Origin: Sipunculus nudus
Lineage: Eukaryota > Annelida > Sipuncula > Golfingiida > Sipunculidae
Direction: 5' to 3'
NCBI GenBank assembly: GCA_026874595.1
Contig: CM049315.1
Coordinates: 65,097,389-65,161,388, forward strand
Length of the DNA stretch: 64,000 nucleotides
Made by a program: the position numbers and the translations under genes. Positions 27,465 to 35,632 of this stretch are shown in pieces (within the stretch, counting starts at the first letter, position 1; the number at the start of each line of letters is the position of its first letter). The notes under the pieces were generated by a model, which saw only the letters and a list, made by a program, of their open reading frames with translations, was not told where the DNA came from and made no database searches.

Positions 27465-27653
27465 ATGCCACTAGGCTATATAATCAGGGTACATGATTTC
27501 ATTCTATCCTGTAAATCTACGGTGTACGCACGACAGATGACCAGAAAACGCAAACGCCCTCAACAGGCCAATTGGCCTTGCGGTATCTGCAGTGAAGAAT
27601 GTGAAGACCAAACAGTTTACTGTGATAAGTGTATAATTATCAATGATGATTAA
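27465..27653 (+). pseudogene. Truncated PHD-like zinc-finger exon inside a transposon
   Basis: A 62-codon frame whose second half (from M25, 27537) reads MTRKRKRPQQANWPCGICSE and continues to a CxxC...CxxC arrangement with Cys at residues 39, 42, 46, 53 and 56 (VYCDKC). This matches the first half of a PHD-type finger, in which a W-x-H-x-x-C and final CxxC would normally follow. Here the frame instead ends six codons later (IIINDD, stop). An AG directly precedes the internal ATG, so this could be an exon boundary with the real start at M25. The basic K/R-rich stretch before the finger is common in nuclear or chromatin-associated proteins. It lies between the two long TIRs, so it is either the remnant of an element-encoded protein or a captured host exon. 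The missing zinc ligands argue against function. Confidence 0.5.
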
Positions 27654-28481
27654 TTGTTAATATGTATATATGTTATCTTGTGTCTATGAAATAAAATCTA
27701 TGATACAAAATTGAAATGAAAAGTTTTTATTAAATAGGCTTAATATAATAAAATAATTAATATGATTTAGAAGAGTAGTCATGATAGTACCATTTGCATG
27801 GGAATATAATTATTATTATTGGCTCTCATATTCTCTGTGTCAAATGTTTGATTATTCCTTCAAACGTATGTACACCGCAGTGTTTCGCCACTGCACACCC
27901 TGGCTGAGTATAATTCCCCTTATTGCCACCAGGTGGCAGCAACCACGCTATCAAAATGGCGACCTCCTTCACCGTCTGAACCGACATCAACACGAAACAC
28001 TCGCGTACGACTTTAAAATAGATAATTACGCATCCATATTTCATGAAAAGATTCCCCAAATGATTATTTATCTAATGGAATGAATATTCAGCTTCGCTGT
28101 TGAGGTTAAGTAGGTGTTTCGTGGTGTTTCGTCAAAAACTACCCAAAACACCGGTGTTTTGGGTGTTTCGGGAGACCCCAGCTGATCAGTGAAATAGTTA
28201 CTGGCAGGTAACTTGCGTTTCATGCATAATTATGAACACACAAAAAAATGCATAAATTTGTAAATACTGAAAAGAAAGGTGTCTTTTAATCATATTTAAA
28301 CACAAAATAGGCGGAGGTTGCTATATTGGAGATAATTTGCCTCAAATAAATGCTTTAATTGAAAGGTGGCTGATCAGCATTTTATAATGCAGACCGCTGA
28401 TCAGCGTTTTATACTGCAGACCGCTGATCAGCGTTTTATACTGCAGACCGCTGATTGCTGATCAGCGAATTATACCCTCCC

Positions 28482-28634
28482 AAGTGAAAACAATTAACGT
28501 ATAGAGGAGCAAGTTTGATCTATCATTGGAACACTTAACATGCATCTTTTGTGGATAAAGGTGTCCTGACCGGTAGGTACTGATTGTAAAGTCGCAACGA
28601 ACAGACAATTATTTATCAACTGATGTTAGTATTT
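28482..28634. other. Spacer with the right target-site duplication
   Basis: Begins with the right copy of AAGTGAAAA (28482-28490). Nothing else is recognisable. Confidence 0.5.
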
Positions 28635-28735
28635 AGCCTCAAATGTAAAATTAAGCGAGTGTTTCGTGGCTTTTATCACGGGTACACCGGTGTTTTGACT
28701 ACTTTTGGGGTTCTTCGGGGGACTGGCATGATGAT
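28635..28735. mobile_element. Solitary right end of the AAAACACCGGTGTTTT transposon family
   Basis: GAGTGTTTCGTGGC, then ACACCGGTGTTTTGAC, then TTCTTCGGGGGACTGG follow in the same order as at the right end of the 2.7-kb element (28130-28178). No matching left end was identified, so this is a relic. Confidence 0.55.
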
Positions 28736-29765
28736 GCATGATGTGGGTTCGTCAAAAACTTTACCAAGACAGCATTTACTCACCTCTACGAGTGAAAAAT
28801 TTATTTCAACTTCTGCTTTAACAAATCCTCCACAGCCGAGAACGTCTTGGGCACTTATATGAAGAGAGAAAAACGATGAGATCAAAAGAATTATCGCGAA
28901 CACGTTGATGTGATCCATGCTGCTAACCCGGCTTGGGGGGAGGGTACGGACTAAAACCTGGATGTCGGATGTCACATGTCATATGCACAAATGCGTGGAC
29001 TAAAACCCGAATGCCGTTTCCGGATGTGAAACTAAATGGGCCAAAACTCGGCTGTCGGATGCCAATATTGAGGGTTGATACATTGGATGTCCCATTGCTT
29101 TTCAATTTATAATATGATATAACACGTGATCAGTGGGCCTTAAATATCTTATTTTAAGAAGTATGGAGGTTTTTAAAACCATATTATATAACATTTTGGA
29201 CACAATATTTATTGAATAAAACATATAGAGAAAAGACCAGACTAAATATTTGAAAATTGTGGAATATTTTTATTGTACCTTTATCACAGAGTAGTAAACA
29301 AAATGAAACATAATATTTTCGTTTTATATCACAAATATCTGAAATTCATAGTTTAAGAACTGACAAGACAGCATTTACAACCATTCCAGATCCCCCCTTA
29401 ACAGGTACCAATATACAGGTACAGGCAATTTGAATATGCATACACGCACGTTTACACATCACATATACATGAGTAAAAGCCAATTTACAAAACCTGCAAA
29501 ATAATTGTGTACAATATATCCCGCTAATAAATTCATGCTGCATTTTTCGCACAACCATGAAATGCCCATTATACTGGTTGGATCAACTCTGCCACATTCA
29601 CATTGGTACCAAATTTAACTGCCAGAACAAAACGCCATTTCAGTTCGGCCGGCTGTATGTGACGCTTCCCTGGCCTATAACATGGTGAGATACCAGGTTC
29701 AAATAGAGAGGTATCCTAATTATCCCCGACCCCTCGGAGATTTGTGGTCTTAAACTAAATAAAAA
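28736..29765. other. No supported gene; includes a diverged inverted repeat end
   Basis: 28939-29090 contains GTACGGACTAAAACCTGGAT and two looser copies (GTGGACTAAAACCCGAATG, GGGCCAAAACTCGGCTG). A related sequence lies in inverse orientation at 31013-31065. These may be the ends of a further element surrounding 29766-30992. The open frames on the minus strand (28676-29105) coincide with this repeat. The rest is anonymous AT-rich DNA. Confidence 0.45.
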
Positions 29766-30992
29766 CAAGGGACCCATGGGTCACTGTGCTCAGCTGAAGT
29801 TGACCTTGAAGGTAAAAATCTAAAAAAAATATCAAATGGAGATAAAGTGTAAGAGGAAGAGGTAATAAAGGCCATGGTTGGTTTATATGATTGGTTTGTA
29901 TTGATGAGCAAGAAATTGTTGCAAATAATATTTTGTGACCTGACCATGTGTTCACAAATATTGAAACTGAAGCATGTGAGCAGTTTGCTTCATATTTTAT
30001 AAATTAAAGCATTTTGATGGGTTCAATTATATTTGTTAAAATCATTTAAAAGAAAATTGATTTTTTTTTCAAAATGCTACATTACACTTGGTGGGTTGTT
30101 TTTTTTTTTTTGGGGGGGGGGGTATTGGGGTGGAGGGGTTGTGATATGAGAATAACTGTACACCTATCACAGCAGGGGGTCTCCCCCAGTAACCGTAACA
30201 AATCAGAAACCCTGGCATAGCTGACTTCCAGTGACCTGGAGTGGGACCCTGCATCTGTAACCTGTAATCAAAGCAAATGACTACAATAGAGCCTCAAGAA
30301 AAAAATCAATAACTAGCTTATTTTTCAAGCTTTTAATTTCAGATTTAAACAAATTAAATATTTATGTTTACATGCTGTGAAAATTAAATCAATGGTACTT
30401 ACAGGGAAAAAATGTGCCATGGTCAAAGTTGGGCAAAATTTAGGGTACTGATTTTATTTTTATGCTAATAACTTAAAACAATGTACAAAAGTCAGATCTA
30501 ATATTGGGTAAACAATTGAATCTTAATTAAACATAGATATATACTCGGGAAAATAGACTCTAGTTTTAAAATTTTTCATGTAAAGTGAGTAAATATTTTT
30601 CCTGATTTTTTACAAAGTCCATTATGTTCGGGCCCATAACTTAAAGAATTTATACTTAACAGACTTAATTTCTGGCATGTACATAGGAACTATATAGAGG
30701 AATATTTATGTTAAATATGAGGAAAAACAGATGAGTGGTTTTTATATTAGGCAGTCTTGAAGTGTAAAAATAGGTTTTTAATAAAAATTGTGATTTTTCC
30801 TTAATTTCTCAAAGGAACAAAGTCGCAAAGACCCAGTTTTCGCTTCGGTAGGAGATCTTGGGGACATCTAACATTATGCTGAATTTTGGATTCCTAAGTC
30901 TTACGGTTTCAAAACGTGCCACATCTACGGACGGACAGACGACGGACAATGGACCACGACTATAGCTCAGATGACTTTTAGTCAGCTGAGCT
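29766..30992 (+). mobile_element. Family A repeat, near-complete 1.2-kb copy
   Basis: Starts CAAGGGACCCATGGGTCACT (containing the perfect palindrome GACCCATGGGTC) and ends GTCAGCTGAGCT after a GACGGACGGACAATGGACCA-like tail. The start contains GCTCAGCTGA and the end its inverse TCAGCTGAGC, so the termini are inverted repeats of about 10 bp. AAAAA flanks both ends. Internal landmarks are a G-run at about 30112, CCAGTGACCTGGAGTGGGAC, and the 'GGGCCCATAACTTAAAGAAT' tail block. No coding potential was seen. I cannot place it in a named superfamily; TAA duplications at another copy suggest a DNA transposon. Confidence 0.8.
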
Positions 30993-31087
30993 AAAAACAC
31001 AATGTCATGTCTCGGTTGGCATCCGACCACCTGTGACATGTGACATCCGGGTTTTAGTCCGCACCGGGGGGGGGGAGATGCAGAAGG

Positions 31088-31635
31088 TAGACTGGTACCC
31101 TGCTCTATTAAGGCCCTCAAGCCAAGCATAGAGACAGGCGTACAACGCCATCTTCAGTACTCCCAGTTGCAACTCCTGACCTACCTGTAGACTGGTTCCA
31201 ACTCCAGTCTGTACGCTCACACCTATTGTCATGGACGTTCTCGCGATCCTGGCTGGTTATCCGTGAAGATTACTTATAAAATTACTGTCTTTTGTTATTT
31301 AAAGTTTCCAAATATTGCAAAATTAGTTTTTGCACAAAAATTGACTGATGGATGTATAGATGATACGAATCATACGATATACTGAATACTTGATATTCCA
31401 CTGTACGTGGCATTGGTTTATTATCAATATCTATTAATCTAATCATAAATGTCACCCGAAATGTACAGCCGACTTTTAACAAATTCTCTGAGCAAACGAA
31501 ATGCTTATTTTTATCATATATGATTCAGACTTGAGTTGGAACCAGTCTGCCGGGAGTCCTGAAGATGGCGTTGTACGCCCGTCTCTATGATTGGCCTAGA
31601 GCAGCGGTGCCATAATAGAGCGGGGTACCAGTCTA
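31088..31635. mobile_element. 548-bp TIR transposon with 9-bp TSD
   Basis: TGCAGAAGG flanks both ends exactly (31079-31087 and 31636-31644). The TIRs of about 120-130 bp begin TAGACTGGTACCCTGCTCTA on the left and TAGACTGGTACCCCGCTCTA reverse-complemented on the right, and share GGCGTACAACGCCATCTTCA and GACTGGTTCCAACTC. The interior (about 31218-31525) is AT-rich without a supported gene. The structure (long TIRs, 9-bp duplication) matches non-autonomous Mutator-like elements, but its terminal sequence differs from the other two 9-bp-TSD families in this window. Confidence 0.92.
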
Positions 31636-31644
31636 TGCAGAAGG

Positions 31645-32389
31645 CAGTTTGTTACTCTGAATCAGGGCCTTGGGCCCCAAGTGCAACGATCGATGTGTAA
31701 TGCGGCTATATGTTCATCCGCAGTCTGTGTCAGAAGTGGACAAAAAGTTCCACATAACGTTTCACAAATTGTTGAAAGTGAAGTAAAAAGTCTGAAGTAT
31801 AAAACACTGATCAGCCTGCTTTAGTAATATACCGTTGTATAAGTATTTCACGCAAATGGCGGGTTTGCAGTATTACTTTTTTTCTTGAAATAAGATGAAA
31901 TATCCACCAATTTTGTGTTCAAAAATGCACTTTATACAAGATTCTTATTTAAATGAGGCTATGTCGATCTCATGATCAGGGCAGCTCCGTTTGGGCCAGA
32001 CAGACACGGAACATGGGTAAAAAAATTACGGGAAAAAATTAATGAGTTGATAAAAGTTGCCACTGCTTTTTAATAATCTAGCCTCTAGAAATCAACCGAA
32101 TCTCTAAGCGTGATGTCAGTATATAGTTAATAATGATGGAAAATTGAAGGATAACAAAAGGGTATCACGGTACATTTTCTATTGTTTAGAAAAATTTATT
32201 TAAACATTACACGAAAATTCAGATATATCGTCCTTTCCTATATAGACGCGGAATTTTCATCAATGAGTTAAATATAGTAAAAATACCATGATAAAAAATA
32301 AATCAATATATATATATATTGAAAAATATATATCCCGAAAATGTATAAAAAATAGTAGTTACATTTAAAGTAAATATATAGTCACGGTA
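31645..32389. other. No feature seen
   Basis: Anonymous AT-rich sequence with no supported open frame, RNA gene or repeat end. Confidence 0.5.
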
Positions 32390-32395
32390 TATATT

Positions 32396-32430
<35 letters not shown>
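32390..32430. repeat. (TA)n(TG)n compound microsatellite
   Basis: A short TA run passes directly into about 11 TG dinucleotides. The sequence after it, to about 32610, is rich in CATACA/CATATA words. Confidence 0.93.
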
Positions 32431-32699
32431 ATTTCAGTAGTGAATATAAGATTATCTCAGTACTTACCAATGGTCTGTGTTATTCCTGTGTAACAATTAC
32501 ACCTATTATACACACCTATACTAGTGTACTTGTGCATACACACATACATTCATATACATCTACATATAGTACACACATATACCCACATATATGTACATAC
32601 ATACATACCGATCGTAAGTATAAGTCTGCATTAATAATAATATTTATGTACAAGTTATTGCTTTCTGATATTCTTCTTTTCAAGGAATATATTTGCTTG

Positions 32700-33350
32700 C
32701 GCATTAGAGCATAAAAAACAATGAGATTACGTGTCACAAAGTTGGTCCTAATATAATAATGCACAGTTTAGGTAATCCCATAAAAATTCTTAGGGAATTG
32801 TTGTATGCAACTTTTATCTTTTGCAAGCAAGCCATAGACTTGCACAATATAGAGTAGAGAAGCATGATTTGAACAATAACACTTTGGCAGGTTCTGAACA
32901 GTGTTAGAAGTTTTATATTGACCCTGGTATATAACAGGAGTCTTTGTCGTTGATATCATCAGAATCCTGTAAATTGTTATCCAAAATACAGCCGAGGTAT
33001 TTGCACTTTTTAACGAAAGTTAGCTGTGTCTCATCAATTATAAGCTTAGGTATATACTGCCGAGGACCATACCTTGTTTTTACCCATGATGTGCACAGAC
33101 ATTGTTTTTGTATTAAGAAATTTAATTTGATGTGACATTCTGTAACCATAAGTTAAACTAATAACTTTTTGTAAACCTTTTACAAAGGGTGCAAACAGTG
33201 TCATCTGAGTACATGAGATGATTAACGGTTGTTCTATTAATGAAACATCCAATTACTTATTTGTTAAAAATACGACTGAGATCGTCCATGTAAATATTAA
33301 AAAGATGTGGTGATAATACACCTGTCACACCACTGGTCAAAATAACAGAT
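32700..33350 (-). pseudogene. LINE reverse transcriptase relic (fingers-palm to C-terminal part)
   Basis: Reading the minus strand, one meets in order: TSGVTGVLSPHLFNIYMDDL (the 'G-VLSP-LFN-Y' RT motif, about 33285-33345); NHLMYSDD (catalytic YSDD, equivalent to the F/Y-ADD motif, 33200-33223); VKKCKYLGCILDNNLQD (thumb KYLG motif at 32991-33002); and VAYNNSLRIFMGLP (about 32770-32811), a motif typical of the C-terminal region of many non-LTR retrotransposon proteins. These segments lie in different reading frames with stops between them, so the copy has at least two frameshifts plus nonsense changes and is dead. Family usage (YxDD, KYLG, VAYNN) supports a non-LTR element; the clade was not determined. 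The 78-codon and 68-codon minus frames at 32913-33252 are pieces of it. Confidence 0.85.
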
Positions 33351-33621
33351 AGACTAGACATTAACACAACCAAAGGGAAACTCTAAGGCAGTCGTAAGAT
33401 AACAAAAAAAATATAATAACAAACTAGATATTTCTTGGCACTGCAGGTGCCATAGTATCCCAAGACAATTAATCCCCCCCCCCCCCAAGAATAGGCCACC
33501 AATCTCCAGCAGCATATACTGACACTTGGCAAGTGACTATGGTTTTTTCCATCTATTAACTTGAGAAAATATTTTTCACCAAATATGGGGGCCAATATGT
33601 TGAATTTCTCTTGGGAAAAGT
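33351..33621. other. No feature seen apart from a C-run
   Basis: Anonymous sequence with a run of about 14 C near 33474-33487. Upstream of the LINE relic on the minus strand, no further RT motifs are recognisable. Confidence 0.45.
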
Positions 33622-34040
33622 GCATTAATTTATTTTACGGAAGCGGGAAGAAAGGTGGCGCCACCTGTCTGGTTTACGAGAAAATTTCTCAAGATGGATG
33701 GACATGCCAAATTTAAGACCAATACCTTGAACAACTCCAGAGATCCGAGCAATTTTCACCCAAAGCACAATAACTGATGGACGCCACGCCAAAACGATTG
33801 CAGATGGCGCCACCAGTCTTGAGTACAAGATGGAGGAGTCCAAGATCTATTAATATGCACAATTTCAGGCCATAGGCCACATCACTCATCAGAAAAGAGC
33901 ATTAATTTATTTTACGGAAATGGGAAGAAAGGTGGCGCCACCTGTCTTGTTTACAAGGAAACTTTCCAAGATGTATGGACATGCCAATTTCAGACCAATA
34001 CCTCAACCAATCTGGAGATATGAGCAATTTCCAAATGTTC
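33622..34040. repeat. Spaced direct repeat of a ~140-bp 'GGTGGCGCCACC' unit
   Basis: ATTAATTTATTTTACGGAA, GAAAGGTGGCGCCACCTGTC, GACATGCCAA and CAATACCT occur in the same order at 33623-33760 and at 33901-34030, about 278 bp apart. A partial third unit (GATGGCGCCACCAGTCTTGA) lies between them. GGTGGCGCCACC is a perfect 12-bp palindrome. A diverged relative lies at 48820-49735. The long open frames here are repeat-derived. Confidence 0.8.
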
Positions 34041-35104
34041 CAGGTCACATGACCTCTCGCTATCATGTGAAGTCAAGACGTTCTGGTTGTGTCTGGCGTA
34101 ATCCATGTGTACACGGAGCATTGTCCAATCCCAGCGTAATACAGAAAGTCACAACACACAACTGGTTCACACTGCGGTATAACTGTTAATCGTCCGTAAA
34201 ACACAATTCGCGTGCCGCCCACCGAATGTTCCTCTGGAACCCTGAATCAACGGCTTTCACAGCTGAAGTCTACAGTAGCCCTCCAGTTACCAGATACCGA
34301 AAAAACGCACTCTTTAGCGTAATTCAGCACCATCACAATTTCGCGTCAAGACAAAGTCCCCTTGCCTGTTCCTGGGAGCGCGCACCATCACAAGAATTCC
34401 TGTCCTTCGGCAAACAACATCAGTGTCTGAAGTACTTTTCAAATCGAGTATTGATCAGCAAGGTGGCCTCCCTCAGATGAGACACACAGAAGACCAGCCG
34501 GTTGGACTGCTGAAGCACGCTCAGGTGACCCTTCATTCACGAAGCGCTACGGCTCTTCTGAAGATGGCTGGGATTTATGCCTTATATGAGACGTCTTAAC
34601 ACAGTTCATTTTCGTGGCCTCTTCTGTAGCTTAACTGGATTTCTGACAAAAGTAATGTAAATGGTTGACACCTTTTGAAAAAGACTAGCTGTGTGTAGGA
34701 TCTTGTACACAAGATATCGGGTGATCGGCCCCCTTCCTCAGGTGTAAATGGAGCTGTTCCTCAGGTAGCTGTTCCCAGTATGGTTCAGTTGAGGAGGATT
34801 ATTGCAAAGCTTGTCGGGTCTATTGTTAAGTTGTGTCGGTGCTGGCTGAATTAAGAGATTGGTGGATTAGTGATCATGATTTCCAGGTACCAGACTAGCA
34901 CGGCATTTCAAAAGTGGATATCTGACAATTCGAGGTACGGTTCGAGTCGACCAAACAATACAAATTCAAATAAGTTAGAACAAATTGTTGAGAGAGCAAA
35001 GGGCCTGAAGTTTCCCTTGTCATTTATACTTTTTGTTTGAACTTTCACGACAGAAACCAAGATACTACGTACGTACTACCTCTGGCATGTACCCGTGAAC
35101 GAGA
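34041..35104. other. Less AT-rich unique region, no gene recognised
   Basis: 34041-34600 is visibly richer in G and C than its surroundings and has open stretches on both strands (for example 34226-34480 +, 84 codons). No family signature, splice pair or codon pattern convinced me that it encodes protein. It could be an untranslated exon, a noncoding RNA or an old insertion. 34600-35104 shows nothing. Confidence 0.4.
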
Positions 35105-35430
35105 AAAGCTGTAAACAAAGAGCTCAGTGGTTTATTAAAGCGGCTTTAGCATTAATACAACACCATCTGGATCGTAAGATTTGCCAGATTCAAATTTTAA
35201 GATTGCGCTTAGTATTTCACCCTCACCTACAATAACACTTTCATTCCATGTGATGATGATAAGATTTTTTGTAAATGCTTTTGGCGCTCCTACATTATGG
35301 TTAGAATTTGAGAACAGATGTTTATAGTGCGCCTCCCACATTTGTAGTATTTCCTTTTCACCTGAAATGCCACCGACGGTTGTTGGGCATGGCAGGTGTG
35401 GAACTCTCCTACGTTTAACTTCTTAAAAAA
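35105..35430 (-). pseudogene. LINE reverse transcriptase relic (N-terminal part of RT domain)
   Basis: The minus strand reads PTTVGGISGEKEILQMWEAH, continuing YKHLFSNSN, and 30-40 residues later EGEILSAILKFESGKSYDPD before the frame ends. 'MWxxHYKxLF' followed by 'EIxxAIxxLxxGKSxGPDG' is the standard order just upstream of RT motif 1 in many LINE proteins. Only about 100 codons remain and the catalytic part is absent at this site. It may come from the same family as the relic at 32700-33350, since the two cover complementary parts of the protein on the same strand. Here, though, the N-terminal part lies 5' of the other on the minus strand with 1.8 kb of unrelated repeat between, so one broken copy is possible. 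Confidence 0.8.
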
Positions 35431-35632
35431 AATTCTGTTTGATTTCTAAAACACATGATCCTTCCAAGGGAATCCGCTATAACCTGCTCTTTTATGCGTC
35501 AAGAATAACAAAGCGCATATTTAAATAGGCGCTTAGAGGAACGAATCGTGTCATATATAGAACGAAATGTTGGCTTCCCAGCTCGCTGCCAATTAAAAAT
35601 CGCCTGTCTGGCAGCATGGTGTGCATGTTTTA

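Larger units (their letters stand above)
25467..28178. mobile_element. 2.7-kb transposon with ~480-bp TIRs nested in the fold-back element
   Basis: The terminal inverted repeats are 25467-25950 and 27701-28178, over 90% alike by eye, beginning GGTCTCCCGAAACACCCAAA and including the perfect palindrome AAAACACCGGTGTTTT. The insertion lies in the right arm of the surrounding element: flanks are CCGCTGATC (25458-25466) and CAGCTGATC (28179-28187), a 9-bp duplication with one mismatch, and the intact opposite arm shows the empty site. TIR similarity explains why the two open frames at 25561-25857 (-) and 27781-28083 (+) encode nearly the same peptide; they are shadows of the TIR. The interior carries microsatellites, a 92-bp tandem duplication and a truncated zinc-finger-like frame (27465-27653). 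The ends are related to the 444-bp element at 19063. Confidence 0.85.
22516..28481. mobile_element. 6-kb fold-back TIR transposon with 9-bp TSD, carrying a nested insertion
   Basis: The 9-mer AAGTGAAAA directly flanks both ends (22507-22515 and 28482-28490). The left end begins GGGAGGGTATAATTCGCTGA; the right end is its exact complement (TATACCCTCCC at the boundary). Inverted similarity extends through two ~0.8-kb arms: 22516-23285 on the left; 28481-28188 then 25466-24960 on the right, the right arm being split by the element at 25467-28178. Both arms are full of GCTGATCAGC palindromes and share AGGCAAATTATCTCC, GCGGAGGTTG and GACGCTGCAGTAATTTG-type blocks. Without the insert the element is about 3.25 kb. 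No transposase was seen, so it is non-autonomous. The 9-bp duplication and very long TIRs fit Mutator-like fold-back elements; this assignment is inferred from structure only. Confidence 0.85.

Noticed and set aside
25561-28083. Two ~98-codon frames with the same C-terminal peptide
   Set aside because: They lie in the two inverted ~480-bp TIRs of the nested transposon and reflect TIR identity. The frame opens at different N-termini and lacks any domain.
34226-34480. 84-codon frame in a less AT-rich block
   Set aside because: Both strands are about equally open and I see no domain; described only as an anonymous region.
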